A stretch of 64,000 nt of DNA from VBDM01 sp963699535 (GTDB lineage Bacteria > Pseudomonadota > Gammaproteobacteria > Burkholderiales > SG8-39). Shown here piece by piece: positions 48,289 to 57,279 of this stretch. A program made the position numbers and the translations under genes. Under the pieces are notes generated by a model, which worked only from the letters and a program-made list of their open reading frames with translations, searched no databases and was not told the origin of the DNA. Location: contig CAVOUJ010000032.1 of NCBI GenBank assembly GCA_963699535.1, positions 1 through 64,000 of the forward strand, given 5' to 3'. Positions within the stretch are counted from its first letter, which is position 1, and every line of letters starts with the position of its first letter.

Positions 48289-49062
48289 ATGACCCCGATC
48301 CTGGCATTCGACATCGAAACGGTGCCGGACGTCGCCGGCCTGCGCGCGCTCCGCGGGATCGACGCGAAGCTCGGCGATCGCGACGTCGCCGAGTTCGCGT
48401 TCCGCGAGCGGCGGGCGCATACCGGCCAGGACTTCCTTCCGCTGCACCTGCACCGGGTCGTGGCCATCGCCTGCGCGCTGCGCGAGGGCGAGTCGTTCCG
48501 CTGCTGGGCGCTGGGGTCGGCCGACGACGACGAAGGGGAGCTGATCCGGCGCTTTTTCGACGGGATCGAGAAGTACACGCCGCAACTCGTCTCGTGGAAC
48601 GGCGGCGGATTCGATCTGCCGGTCCTTCACTACCGGAGCCTGATCCACGGGGTCTCGGCCCCGCGATACTGGGACACGGGCGATGACGACCGCGAATTCC
48701 GCTTCAACAACTACCTCAGCCGCTACCACTCGCGGCATCTGGATCTCATGGACCTGTTGTCCCTGTACCAGGGCAGGGCCAGCGCGCCGCTGGATGAACT
48801 GGCGCGGCTTCTCGGATTTCCGGGAAAGCTCGGCATGGATGGTTCGCAGGTCTGGGATACCTTCCTGGCGGGACGGATCGCGGACATACGCAACTACTGC
48901 GAGACCGATGCCGCCAATACCTACCTCGTGTTCCTGCGCTTCCAGCTCCTCCGAGGCGTTCTCGACGAGGAACGTTACCGGCGCGAGGTGGAGCTTGCCC
49001 GCGCCGCGCTTGCGAAATCCGCTGATCCCCACTGGCGCGAGTTTGTCGCGCGGTGGAGCTGA
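48289..49062 (+). CDS. Predicted 3'-5' exonuclease related to the PolB exonuclease domain
   Basis: A 257-residue DnaQ/RNase H-fold exonuclease. Exo I is FDIETVPDVAGLRALRG, Exo II is LVSWNGGGFDLPVLHYRSLI, and Exo III is NYCETDAANTYLVFLRFQLL, so the acidic residues for two metal ions are all present. It matches the stand-alone family akin to DNA polymerase B exonuclease domains (DNA_pol_B_exo2 type). The biological role is not established. It overlaps the start of rlmD by 10 bases if the GTG at 49053 is used. Confidence 0.88.
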   Translation: MTPILAFDIETVPDVAGLRALRGIDAKLGDRDVAEFAFRERRAHTGQDFLPLHLHRVVAIACALREGESFRCWALGSADDDEGELIRRFFDGIEKYTPQLVSWNGGGFDLPVLHYRSLIHGVSAPRYWDTGDDDREFRFNNYLSRYHSRHLDLMDLLSLYQGRASAPLDELARLLGFPGKLGMDGSQVWDTFLAGRIADIRNYCETDAANTYLVFLRFQLLRGVLDEERYRREVELARAALAKSADPHWREFVARWS

Positions 49063-50366
49063 GCACACCGCCGCTCATGCCGGTTGCCCGCATTGAATCC
49101 CTCGACCGGGAGGGCAGGGGAGTCGCGCACCACGAGGGAAAGACGGTGTTCGTCGATGGCGCCGTGCCCGACGAGATCGTCGAGTACGCGTCCTACCGGA
49201 AGAAGCCGGCATGGGAGGCCGCGCAAGTCCTGCGAATCGAAAGGGAGGGCGGTGCGCGAGTCTCCCCGAGATGCGTGTTCTTCGGCCAGTGCGGCGGATG
49301 CTCGATGCAGCACGTCGAGGAACGCGCCCAGGTGGCGGCCAAGCAGCGGGTGCTGGAGGACGCGCTGTGGCACATAGGCCGCGTGCGTCCCGAAACGATG
49401 CTGCGGCCCGTGTACGGGATGACTTGGGGGTACAGGCACCGGGCGCGCATGTCGGTCCGCTGGGTGCCGAAGAAGGGCGGGTCGCTGGTCGGCTTCCGCG
49501 AGCGGAAGTCGAGCTATGTGACCGACATGACGAGCTGCGAAGTCCTGCCGCCCCGTGTATCCGACCTCATCCAGCCCCTTCGTGCGCTGGTCGGTTCGCT
49601 CGAGATGCAGGGGCGAGTGCCGCAAATCGAAGTCGCCGCGGGCGAGGCACTGATCGTGCTCGTGGTGCGGGTACTGGAATCACCGGGGGAGGGCGATCTC
49701 GAGAGGCTCAGGCAATTCGCCGAGCGGCACGAAGTCCAGCTGTGGCTTCAACCCGGCGGCCCGGAGTCCGTGCAGCCCTTCTGGCCGCAGGAATCGCCGA
49801 GCCTCCACTACACCCTGCCCGAGTACGGCCTGCGGATTGCCTTTGGTCCGACCGATTTCACGCAGGTCAATTTTGCGGTCAACCGCTTGCTGGTGAGACG
49901 AACCCTTTCGCTGCTCGATCCGCGGCCGGGCGAAAGCATCGCCGATTTCTTCTGCGGGATCGGGAACTTCACGCTCGCGATCGCGAGCTGCGGCGCCGAT
50001 GTCTTCGGCGTGGAAGGCAGTGACAAGCTCGTCGGACGCGCGGGAGAGAACGCCGCAGCAAACGGTCTTGCCGATCGCTGCCGGTTCGCGGTTGCCGATC
50101 TCTTCGACTCAGCCGCCTGCGCGGCCTTGCCGTTTCACGAGAAGGTTCTGCTCGATCCGCCCAGGGAAGGGGCGATCGAGCTGGTCAAGTCATTCGCCGC
50201 GAGGCCCCCGCGGCGCGTCGTGTACGTTTCCTGCGATCCGGCGACCTTTGCCCGCGACAGCGCGGTACTGGTCCATGCACAGGGCTACCGGCTCAGCGCA
50301 GCCGGTGTGGTGAACATGTTCCCGCATACCTCGCACGTTGAATCGGTGGCGCTGTTCGAGCGCTGA
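49053..50366 (+). CDS. rlmD: 23S rRNA (uracil-1939-C5)-methyltransferase RlmD
   Basis: A 437-residue SAM-dependent methyltransferase of the TrmA/RlmD family. An N-terminal TRAM-like domain (RIESLDREGRGVAHHEGKTV) is followed by the iron-sulfur cysteines CVFFGQCGGCSMQH and a further Cys in MTSCEVLPP. The SAM-binding part is TQVNFAVNRLLVRRTLSLLD with ESIADFFCGIGNFTLAIASC. The catalytic Cys is in VVYVSCDPATFARDSAVLV. The end MFPHTSHVESVALFER is standard. The start may be GTG 49053 or ATG 49077. A bidirectional terminator follows. Confidence 0.93.
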   Translation: MELSTPPLMPVARIESLDREGRGVAHHEGKTVFVDGAVPDEIVEYASYRKKPAWEAAQVLRIEREGGARVSPRCVFFGQCGGCSMQHVEERAQVAAKQRVLEDALWHIGRVRPETMLRPVYGMTWGYRHRARMSVRWVPKKGGSLVGFRERKSSYVTDMTSCEVLPPRVSDLIQPLRALVGSLEMQGRVPQIEVAAGEALIVLVVRVLESPGEGDLERLRQFAERHEVQLWLQPGGPESVQPFWPQESPSLHYTLPEYGLRIAFGPTDFTQVNFAVNRLLVRRTLSLLDPRPGESIADFFCGIGNFTLAIASCGADVFGVEGSDKLVGRAGENAAANGLADRCRFAVADLFDSAACAALPFHEKVLLDPPREGAIELVKSFAARPPRRVVYVSCDPATFARDSAVLVHAQGYRLSAAGVVNMFPHTSHVESVALFER

Positions 50367-50378
50367 TTGACGCAAAAA

Positions 50379-50398
50379 AAGGCGCCGAGGCGCCTTCT
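50379..50398. terminator. Bidirectional intrinsic terminator
   Basis: A GC palindrome AAGGCGCCGAGGCGCCTT preceded by a run of A and followed by TCTTTC. It lies between the converging rlmD and Bax-inhibitor genes. Confidence 0.75.
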
Positions 50399-50417
50399 TT
50401 CGTCGGGATTGGAAAGT

Positions 50418-51137
50418 TCAGTCGCGCTCTCCGCCCAATATCCCCAGAATCTGCAGCAGGTTTGCGAAGATGTTGAACAGGCTCATGTACACACCGGTCG
50501 TCGCCACGATGTAGTTGGTTTCGCCGCCGGTGACGATCCTGGAGAGATCGTGCAGCAGGAACAACGAGAATACGACGATCACCAAAGTCGAGATCGTCAG
50601 CGCGAGCGCCGGGATCTGCAGGAACATGTTGGCGATCATCGCTACGAGGAGCGCGATCATGCCGACAAAGAGGAACTTGCCCATGAAGCTGAAGTCCCGC
50701 TTCGTGGTCGTGGCGATGGCGCCCATCACGAGGAAGACGATTCCCGTGCCGGCGGCCGCGTAACCGACGAGCTGGGCACCGTTCTTAAGGGCGAGCACGT
50801 GGTTGAGGATCGGTCCCAGCCACCAGCCGAGGACGCCGGTCATCAGCAGCAGGAGCGCAACGCCGAGCAGGCTGTTGCGGTTGGCGATGATCGCGAATTG
50901 CAGGCCGATGACCACGGCGAGCAATACGAGCGAACTGATGATCGGGCTCGCCATGATCACCGAAGCCGTCGCCATGCCGAGCAGGGCGCCGGCCAGGGTC
51001 GGCACCATCGTCAGGGCGAGGAGCAAGTAGGTGTTGCGCAGGACCTTTTGCGACTCGACGGAAATCGTCGCGCCGTAGGGCCTGTACGCCGTGTTTTCGT
51101 TCGAGCGCACGGGCTGCAGTTCGGGTTGCATATTCAT
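50418..51137 (-). CDS. Bax inhibitor-1 family inner-membrane protein (YccA-like)
   Basis: A 239-residue protein with seven hydrophobic helices after a 35-residue cytoplasmic N-terminus. The N-terminal SVESQKVLRNTYLLLALTMV and the last-helix sequence NYIVATTGVYMSLFNIFANL match the YccA/BI-1 family in Betaproteobacteria. In E. coli the relative YccA is an FtsH substrate and modulator. The acidic residue in FLLHDLSRIVTGGE is one of the conserved Asp positions of the family. The frame is intact, and the start is preceded by GAATGAATA rather than a strong ribosome site. Confidence 0.88.
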   Translation of the reverse strand: MNMQPELQPVRSNENTAYRPYGATISVESQKVLRNTYLLLALTMVPTLAGALLGMATASVIMASPIISSLVLLAVVIGLQFAIIANRNSLLGVALLLLMTGVLGWWLGPILNHVLALKNGAQLVGYAAAGTGIVFLVMGAIATTTKRDFSFMGKFLFVGMIALLVAMIANMFLQIPALALTISTLVIVVFSLFLLHDLSRIVTGGETNYIVATTGVYMSLFNIFANLLQILGILGGERD

Positions 51138-51239
51138 TCCTCCATCAAACGCGTTGACGCACCGTTAGAGAGTCCAGCGTCGGGCAAGTTCAACCGCGCA
51201 CCGGAGTATAACGATGCTCGGCGCGCGGCGCCATTACGG

Positions 51240-51268
51240 TTCTTGATGTGGGGGTCGAATGCTACAAT
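51240..51268 (+). promoter_or_regulatory. Sigma-70-type promoter for tRNA-Ser(UGA)
   Basis: TTCTTG at 51240-51245 and TACAAT at 51263-51268, spacer 17, with the tRNA starting 29 bases after the -10 element. Confidence 0.55.
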
Positions 51269-51296
51269 TCAAGCGCCAACAGGCACTTAGCGCACC

Positions 51297-51386
51297 GGAG
51301 AGTTGGCAGAGCGGTTGATTGCACTGGTCTTGAAAACCAGCAAGCGCGCAAGCGCTTCGGGGGTTCGAATCCCTCACTCTCCGCCA
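51297..51386 (+). tRNA. tRNA-Ser(UGA)
   Basis: A class II tRNA with long variable arm, acceptor GGAGAGT/ACTCTCC, anticodon loop CTTGAAA (UGA, Ser), T-arm GGGGTTCGAATCCCT and encoded CCA. Confidence 0.94.
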
Positions 51387-51424
51387 GAACCTGTTCTTGC
51401 AGGTCCCGTGCAGTTCGAGATTCC

Positions 51425-52114
51425 CTAAGGTGCCGGTCGTAGCTCGATTTCCTCCACGAGGACGGTGAAATTCGAGCCGCTGTCGTCGCCGTCGGAGCTG
51501 AGCCAGATCGCGATCGTCTGCAGCGGCGGGATCCAAGCGTATGGACGAGTTCGAAACGCCCATCCGAACCCGGAATCGCAACGACCTTCTCCAGTATCAG
51601 ATCGCTCAGGGGATGCTGCCGCTCGCGCCCGATCTGCGAGCGGTCCGTGCCGAGGTTGAAGAAGTGGATGTGCGAGATGCCGCCTCCTTTGGGGGCGAGG
51701 TCGAAGAGTTTCTTCACCCAGTTCGCCGCGAACTGGCGCTCGAAGAGATTCAAGGTGCGCTCGCCCGCTTCGACCAGGCCGATGCGGAAGGTATAGTCGT
51801 CGAATTTGGCCTCGCCCTGGCGCTCGGGCGGGACGCGCAAGGTCCCCTCGATGCGGCCCTTGACGCGGACCGTGCTCACCGCCATGGGAGACGGTAGCGG
51901 ATAGATCACCGGCATCGCCGAGGCTTCGACGATCATCTCCAGGCCAGACTTCGAGAAGCGGATGCGATGAGGCGGCAGGCTGCGGAACTGGAGAACCTGC
52001 CAATTCGCCGCATCGTCGAGCGGCACGAGGAACGGACGGGATCGGATCGGACGCCGGAGTGGCCGCGGCAACTGCCAGCGAAGCGAGGACGACGGTGCCG
52101 AGGACTGGACTCAT
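51425..52114 (-). CDS. Secreted hypothetical protein (DUF3047-like layout), two frameshifts
   Basis: I do not recognise it with certainty. After a Sec-type signal (SPVLGTVVLASLAVAAATPA) and a frame change near 52055, the mature part reads PLDDAANWQVLQFRSLPPHR. Then come AMPVIYPLPSPMAVSTVRVK, DDYTFRIGLVEAGERTLNLF and KKLFDLAPKGGGISHIHFFN. A second frame change near 51535 leads to the end QTIAIWLSSDGDDSGSNFTV with VLVEEIELRPAP. It looks like a beta-rich jelly-roll domain; similar secreted proteins of unknown function (DUF3047) share the layout. It converges on the tRNA-Ser gene. Confidence 0.6.
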   Translation of the reverse strand: MSPVLGTVVLASLAVAAATPASDPIPSVPRAARRCGELAGSPVPQPAASSHPLLEVWPGDDRRSLGDAGDLSATVSHGGEHGPRQGPHRGDLARPARAPGRGQIRRLYLPHRPGRSGRAHLESLRAPVRGELGEETLRPRPQRRRHLAHPLLQPRHGPLADRARAAASPERSDTGEGRCDSGFGWAFRTRPYAWIPPLQTIAIWLSSDGDDSGSNFTVLVEEIELRPAP

Positions 52115-52170
52115 GCGCTTTATTGTAAGGAGCGGCGAGCGAATTCCTCACTTCAGGCAGGCACAAAAGA

Positions 52171-52200
52171 AAAAGGCGGCGGACATTTGTCCGCCGCCTC
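52171..52200 (-). terminator. Intrinsic terminator of the XRE gene
   Basis: A perfect 11-base stem GGCGGCGGACA / TGTCCGCCGCC with a two-base centre. On the minus strand it is followed by TTTTTCTTTT, so it terminates the regulator gene upstream. Confidence 0.85.
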
Positions 52201-52276
52201 AAAACCTCCCATACCCCCGAGCGCGGTTCCCGCCGCGTCTTATAACCAGCCCGCCGGCCCAGCGAAGACTGTCGGG

Positions 52277-52561
52277 CTAGTGCTTGGTCCGTTTTCCCTT
52301 GATCGCCTTGCGCATGCTTTGGTAGAGATCCGGTTGGTTCGACTTCAGGTGGTCGATGATCTCGAAGTCTTCCTTTTTCACCCGGCTGAGATCGATGCGT
52401 TCGATATGGACCAGTCGCAGGAGTTCGCGAACCGGCTTGGGCATGTTGCGCCCGCTCTCGTAGCGCGAGCCGCCGCTCTGCGTCACTCCGATCCTGCTCC
52501 AGAACTGCTCCTGGTTCAGGCCCAGGCGCCTGCGAATCTCGCGCGGGTCAAAAGAATCCAT
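52277..52561 (-). CDS. XRE-type helix-turn-helix regulator
   Basis: A protein of about 94 residues starting MDSFDPREIRRRLGLNQEQF, continuing WSRIGVTQSGGSRYESGRN, a HTH-3 domain of the lambda-repressor/XRE class, then MPKPVRELLRLVHIE. The C-terminal helix KKEDFEIIDHLKSNQPDLYQ is short. The ATG at 52561 is preferred over the upstream one at 52600 because homology begins there. The target is unknown. It is divergent from lysC and has its own terminator. Confidence 0.8.
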   Translation of the reverse strand: MDSFDPREIRRRLGLNQEQFWSRIGVTQSGGSRYESGRNMPKPVRELLRLVHIERIDLSRVKKEDFEIIDHLKSNQPDLYQSMRKAIKGKRTKH

Positions 52562-52733
52562 CAGTTTCCTATGCTCTCGAATACCGTTGAGAAGTACCAT
52601 CCACGGTCATGCCAGCAGCATGGAACATGCCAAGTGATAAATTACCGGACCGGACTCGGCGTGGGAGCCGGGTTTCCGCTTACCTCGGGACGGATTTTGC
52701 GATAAAATTCAACGGCTTCTTATTGGACCGGGA

Positions 52734-53965
52734 ATGGCACTTACTCGTACAGAAATACGGCGGGACATCGGTGGGGACGCCGGACCGAATCAGGAATGTC
52801 GCCGAGCGGGTCGCCCGCACCCAGGCTGGCGGGCATCAGGTCGTTGTCGTGGTTTCGGCGATGAGCGGAGAAACTGACAGACTCCTCAATCTCGCCAGGC
52901 AAGTCCAATCCAGCCCCGATCCGCGCGAGCTCGACGTCGTGCTTTCGACCGGCGAGCAGGTGACGATCGGCCTCCTGTGCATGGCGCTGATCGAGAGGGG
53001 CCTGAAGGCGCGCAGCTACACCGGAGCACAGGTTGGGATTCACACCGACAGCGCACACACCAAGGCTCGCATCCGCAGTATCGATGAAGAGCGCATGCGC
53101 GCCGATCTCGCCGACGGGAGAATCGTGGTCGTCGCGGGTTTCCAGGGAATCGACGTCGGCGGAAGCGTCACGACGCTCGGCCGCGGAGGGTCCGACACGA
53201 CGGCCGTTGCGCTGGCCGCGGCGCTGAAGGCGGACGAGTGCCAGATCTACACCGATGTGGACGGCGTCTATACCACCGACCCGCGCATCGTTCCGGACGC
53301 GCGGCGGCTCAAGTCCATCACTTTCGAGGAAATGCTCGAGATGGCGAGCCTGGGCTCCAAGGTGCTGCAAATCCGGTCGGTTGAATTTGCGGGCAAATAC
53401 AAGGTGCGCTTGCGCGTGCTCTCGAGCTTCGAGGAGCAGGGCGCGGGGACGCTGATCACTTTCGAGGAAGACGAAAAGATGGAACAAGCCGTCATTTCAG
53501 GGATCGCATTCAACCGCGACGAGGCCAAGATCACCGTCATGGGCGTGCCCGATCGTCCCGGAATCGCCTACGCCATTCTCGGGCCGATCGGCGACGCCAA
53601 CATCGAAGTGGACATGATCATCCAGAATGCGAGCGTGAACGGCACCACCGACCTCTCGTTCACCGTGCATCGCAACGACTACCAGAAGGCGCTCGACGTG
53701 CTCCGCAAGCAGGTGAAGGATCACATCAAGGCGGCCGACATCACGCGGCGACAGCAAGATCTGCAAGGTCTCCATGGTCGGCGTCGGCATGCGCACCCAC
53801 GCCGGCATCGCGAGCCAGATGTTCCGCACCCTCGCCGAGGAGGGGATCAACATCCAGATGATCTCCACCTCCGAGATCAAGATCTCGGTGGTGATCGACG
53901 AGAAATACATGGAGCTCGCCGTCCGCGCGCTGCACAAGGCGTTCGCGCTCGACCAGCCCAGTTGA
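52734..53965 (+). CDS. lysC: Aspartate kinase, two frameshifts
   Basis: The first enzyme of the aspartate family pathway, about 410 residues. The kinase domain starts LLVQKYGGTSVGTPDRIRNV, with VVVVVSAMSGETDRLLNLAR, DVVLSTGEQVTIGLLCMALI and TLGRGGSDTTAVALAAALKA. Two ACT domains follow; the first has KITVMGVPDRPGIAYAILGP and the second, after an extra base near 53746, VSMVGVGMRTHAGIASQMFR with INIQMISTSEIKISVVIDEK. An extra C right after the ATG at 52734 shifts the N-terminus. This is the single-polypeptide lysine/threonine-sensitive type common in Betaproteobacteria. tRNA-Ser(GCU) follows 34 bases downstream. Confidence 0.93.
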
Positions 53966-53999
53966 TGCGGCAAGGCGTGATATAGTTCTGCGCACCAGC

Positions 54000-54092
54000 G
54001 GAGAGATGCCCGAGCGGCCGAAGGGGGCGCCCTGCTAAGGCGTTATACGGATTAACCCCGTATCGAGGGTTCGAATCCCTCTCTCTCCGCCA
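54000..54092 (+). tRNA. tRNA-Ser(GCU)
   Basis: A class II tRNA with acceptor GGAGAGA/TCTCTCC, anticodon loop CTGCTAA (GCU, Ser), a long variable arm, T-arm GAGGGTTCGAATCCCTC and encoded CCA. The gene-sparse stretch begins right after it. Confidence 0.94.
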
Positions 54093-54189
54093 GTCAAGTC
54101 CTATAAGTGTCTGATTAGTCTTATCCGGGCCTTCGCTGCTCCAGGTCTTACCCATACTGCTACCCATATTCCGCGTGGCCCTCGCCTCT

Positions 54190-54385
54190 CGGAAGCGCCG
54201 TTCTGCTTGGCTCTTGAGTGGCCGTCTCACGCGCGTATGGAGTCTGGCAAAGGGGGGTAGGGTCCGGTTTTGCCTTTTAGGCCCCCATCGAACCGGCACC
54301 CCCTTCTTTTGCTCTCCGCTAGCGCGAAAAAAATGTCTGAGAAGTTATCGCTTGATCGAGGGACACATTTGGTTCCCCAGAATAC
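54190..54385. repeat. Direct repeat, left copy, flanking a secreted-protein gene
   Basis: Shared words with 55,440-55,650 in the same order are GGTAGGGTCCGGTTTTG, CCCCCAT, GGCACCCC, AGCGCGAAAA, GAGAAGTT and CGAGGGAC. By eye about 75-80% identical over at least 140 bases. No gene is seen from 54,093 to 54,554 apart from this element. Confidence 0.6.
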
Positions 54386-54554
54386 TTTGACCCAAGGGGC
54401 CGCCGTCCACATGATCGTGGGATATGCCTAAAGCTTGCATCGGAGTACAGTGCTTACAAGGAGGAGTCGAGTGCCTCGGATAGGAGCTATGCTTGACAAG
54501 TTAAGAAGTTGCCAAAGCTAATGCCAGATGTTAACTACGCTCGGGGGACCTTAC

Positions 54555-55439
54555 ATGACTCACGGCTCGCGGCTCATCGTTTCCTGGCTCACGTTCGGAC
54601 TCTTCACTCTCACGCCGGGTCCTGCCGACGCGGACATCTTCATCGATCCCAATGGCTCAGGAGGTTTCAGTGTCAGCTTGGGTTTTTTCCAGCCAATCGG
54701 ACAGACCTTCGTGGCGGATGTTAGCGCCATCTCCTGGATAGGTATGTTTCTCACTGCTGGCCTGCAACGCCCTGACGATCCGCCTGCATACACTCTGTCG
54801 CTTTTCAAGGGCGAGGGATTTGCGGGAGAACTGGTGGCTAGTCGTACAACTACTGCAGACCCACTGATATTCGGTTACCTGTATTTTGATTTTCTGGGGA
54901 CAGCTCTTACAGTCGGCGATAGGTACACCGCCAGCATTGCGCCAGTGGACATGAGCCTTGATACCGGAATCAGTGGAATGGACGACTCCTACGCCGGTGG
55001 GTCCGCAATCATACGTGGCGAACTCAATCCTGGTTTTGACTTATTTCTTCGAGTGCTTAGCACCAGTGAGCCGCCGCCGCTGGACCGCGTCCCACCCACA
55101 ATCACCATCTCCGCCTCACGCACGACGCTGTGGCCACCCAACGGCAAGATGGTCCCGGTCACCATCTCGGGTAGGATTGTTGATGGCTTATCCGGCGTGA
55201 ATCCAAGCACACTGACCTACGCGGTGACCGATGAGTACGGCCGCATCCAGCTGAGTGGCCCAGTCACCCTGGTCGGCAAGGCCCGTAGCTACTCCTTCAC
55301 GATTCAACTCCAGGCATCGCGGGAGGGCAGCGACAGAAACGGTCGGCAGTACACCATTACCGTCAGCGCGCAAGATAACACGGGCAACGCGGGGTCAGCG
55401 TCCACCGTCGTGACCGTCCCCCACGATCAGGGAAACTGA
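54555..55439 (+). CDS. Secreted protein with C-terminal Ig-like domain, unknown function
   Basis: A 294-residue exported protein with a signal peptide (LIVSWLTFGLFTLTPGPADA). The N-terminal beta-rich domain (about 27-180) reads for example FFQPIGQTFVADVSAISWIG and AYTLSLFKGEGFAGELVASR. A C-terminal domain (about 190-290) begins PPTITISASRTTLWPPNGKM with VPVTISGRIVDGLSGVNP, the LWPPNxKMVPV motif often seen in secreted bacterial Ig-like modules. No catalytic motif was found. Base composition is lower in GC than in the flanking housekeeping genes. It lies between two direct repeats, which suggests acquisition as a unit. Confidence 0.7.
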   Translation: MTHGSRLIVSWLTFGLFTLTPGPADADIFIDPNGSGGFSVSLGFFQPIGQTFVADVSAISWIGMFLTAGLQRPDDPPAYTLSLFKGEGFAGELVASRTTTADPLIFGYLYFDFLGTALTVGDRYTASIAPVDMSLDTGISGMDDSYAGGSAIIRGELNPGFDLFLRVLSTSEPPPLDRVPPTITISASRTTLWPPNGKMVPVTISGRIVDGLSGVNPSTLTYAVTDEYGRIQLSGPVTLVGKARSYSFTIQLQASREGSDRNGRQYTITVSAQDNTGNAGSASTVVTVPHDQGN

Positions 55440-55650
55440 CGACGGCGAGGGCGCGGTTCCAAAAGCGCCTGGCTCTCCGTTAGACCTCGCGCGCGCGTCA
55501 TGGGGTGCCAGCCGAGGGGGAGGGGGTAGGGTCCCGGTTTTGAAAACCAGTTCCCCCATTGAATTGGCACCCCTTCTCTTACATTCCCGTCAGCGCGAAA
55601 ACGTTTTGAGAAGTTGTCGCCTGATTCGAGGGACCCATTAGGTCTTGAAT
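55440..55650. repeat. Direct repeat, right copy
   Basis: The counterpart of 54,190-54,385, with GGTAGGGTCCCGGTTTTG, CCCCCATTGAATTGGCACCC, AGCGCGAAAA, GAGAAGTTGTCGCCTGAT and CGAGGGACCC. The remaining bases to 55,790 show no gene. Confidence 0.6.
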
Positions 55651-55790
55651 TTTCTTGTTCAGGCAATTCGCTTCGCCTTGGAGTCCCGCGTCGCCAGCGG
55701 AACAAGTAAGGGTACGGACGAGAGCAGGTCTTCCCTCAGACTTCGCCGCCGGATTGATTTGCCTATCCCTTACCCCTGACCATTCACGCT

Positions 55791-56807
55791 TTACCTGATA
55801 ACCCTATCCGCCCGCACCAGCACTTTGGGTGGAATCGTCAGGCCGATCTGCTTTGCTGTCTTCAGGTTGATCACAAACTCGAACTTCGTCGGCTGCTCCA
55901 CGGGAAGATCGGCCGGCTTGGCGCCTTTCAAAATCTTGACCCCATACGTAGCGGAGCGGCGATCCATATCGGTAATGCTTGCGCCGTAGCTCATAAGGCC
56001 CCCGGCTTCCACATATTGACTCTGGTGATAAATCCCCGGGAGCCGGCTCTTTACGGCTAGGTCTGCAAGCTGTGCTCGCTGAGAAAGAAGAATGGCGCTC
56101 GTCAGCGTGAGTACTGCATCAGCACGCCCTTTGCCTGCCGCTCGGAATGCGGTCTCAATATCCTTGGGATCCAGTATGTCGATGAATTGAAGCTTCACTC
56201 CGACCGCCATTGCGGTGAGTTCCGTCTCTCTGAACACTTGGGCGTAGCCTGGGAGGGTCGAAGTCCCGAAGACGGCCACGCGGGAGAGCTTGGGCAGCAC
56301 TTCTTTCAGTAGCTCTAATCGTTTTCCGCTTAGCTCAGGCGTAAGCGCGGCCATGCCGGTGATGTTCCCACCGGGCCGCGCAAGGCTGGCGACGACGCCG
56401 GCTGCAACAGGATCGATATCCTGGGCCATGACAATGGGAATCGTGGTCGTTACTCCCTTCGCGGCGCGGGTCGCTGTTGGACCGGTCGAAAGGATGACGT
56501 CTACCTTAAGACGCACTAATTCGGTCGCAAGATCGGGCAGTCGATCGAATTGTCCCTCTGCAAATCGATTCTCAATAACAATGTTTTCCCCCTCCACGTA
56601 CCCAAGCTCGCGCAGACCTTGGCGGAATGCCTCGCGGCGGGCCGCGTCAGCAGAGGAAGGGGAGTCAGCACCTAGGCGACCTATCAGGGGAACCTTCGTT
56701 GGCTGCTGCGCGTCGGCGGGAACGCAAAGCGCGAAAAGCACGGCGCCAAGCGCAAGACACAGAACTGCTTTGCTGACTACTGACCAGGGATTACGGACAA
56801 CTGTCAT
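55791..56807 (-). CDS. ABC transporter substrate-binding protein (COG2984 type), orphan
   Basis: A 338-residue exported periplasmic-binding protein. The signal is WSVVSKAVLCLALGAVLFAL ending at a site near ADAQQ. Family sequence follows: RLGADSPSSADAARREAFRQ, GLRELGYVEGENIVIENRFA, VDVILSTGPTATRAAKGVTT, IPIVMAQDIDPVAAGVVASL, and the end FVINLKTAKQIGLTIPPKVL. Such proteins (ABC_sub_bind) are abundant in soil bacteria and normally pair with ABC permease genes; none is present here. The ATG at 56807 has an AAGAGGTG site; an in-frame ATG at 56852 is less likely. The ligand is unknown. Confidence 0.82.
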   Translation of the reverse strand: MTVVRNPWSVVSKAVLCLALGAVLFALCVPADAQQPTKVPLIGRLGADSPSSADAARREAFRQGLRELGYVEGENIVIENRFAEGQFDRLPDLATELVRLKVDVILSTGPTATRAAKGVTTTIPIVMAQDIDPVAAGVVASLARPGGNITGMAALTPELSGKRLELLKEVLPKLSRVAVFGTSTLPGYAQVFRETELTAMAVGVKLQFIDILDPKDIETAFRAAGKGRADAVLTLTSAILLSQRAQLADLAVKSRLPGIYHQSQYVEAGGLMSYGASITDMDRRSATYGVKILKGAKPADLPVEQPTKFEFVINLKTAKQIGLTIPPKVLVRADRVIR

Positions 56808-56852
56808 CTGGGTCACCTCTTGTCGGGACTGAGTGCTGAGCCCCTTTGTCAT

Positions 56853-57210
56853 TTTTCTCCGTAATGGAGCCAGGGATTTTGACGCCCCCCTCTGGTCATA
56901 CAGCTAGCTTGAACAGGATCGAATTCAATCCGCTTGCTGCCAAGCAGCACAAGCACGCAGGGTATTTCTAGCAGAGTGGTACAGATGTACCGAAAGGGCG
57001 GGCCCTGCCGGCCCGAGGACCAAAACCAGAACGGCTTCAGTGCTTCTTGCTTGCTGGGATACTACTCTCTATTGGCATCACCGCAACATCCAATAGACGG
57101 TGGCCCCCCTTGGGTCAATGTGCCCATATAGTCGGGCTTCACTATCATCAAATCAATAACGGATCCGCCGGCTTTCCGCCCACTTTTGGGACGGAGTTTC
57201 TAGATTAGCG
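56853..57210. other. Gene-free stretch
   Basis: No convincing gene or RNA is seen. A 65-codon plus-strand open frame at 56,934-57,131 has no signal peptide, motif or ribosome site and is not called. Confidence 0.4.
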
Positions 57211-57273
57211 GTCTAACGATCCGGTTCAGGCGCGCGCGGTTTCATGCGCGTCGCTTGGAACCGGTTGTTGGGC
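57211..57273 (-). repeat. Integron attC recombination site
   Basis: On the minus strand the 63-base element begins GCCCAAC (RYYYAAC) and ends GTTAGAC (GTTRRRY). Inner arms CCGGTTCC and GAACCGG pair with one extra base, and the GC-rich centre can fold on itself. It begins seven bases after the stop of the cupin gene, the normal cassette arrangement. This fits the attC pattern of single-strand-folded integron sites. No integrase gene is visible in the window. Confidence 0.75.
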
Positions 57274-57279
57274 GCTCGA

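Noticed and set aside
47314..49068. 584-codon minus-strand open frame across cysM and the exonuclease gene
   Set aside because: It spans two well-supported plus-strand genes and shows only low-complexity antisense composition.
53877..54299. Possible integrase remnant on the minus strand after tRNA-Ser(GCU)
   Set aside because: The open frame overlaps the tRNA and lysC and contains no tyrosine-recombinase motif.
55478..55490. GTTAGAC word after the secreted Ig-like protein gene as a second attC site
   Set aside because: No RYYYAAC partner follows the gene stop and no pairing inner arms were found.
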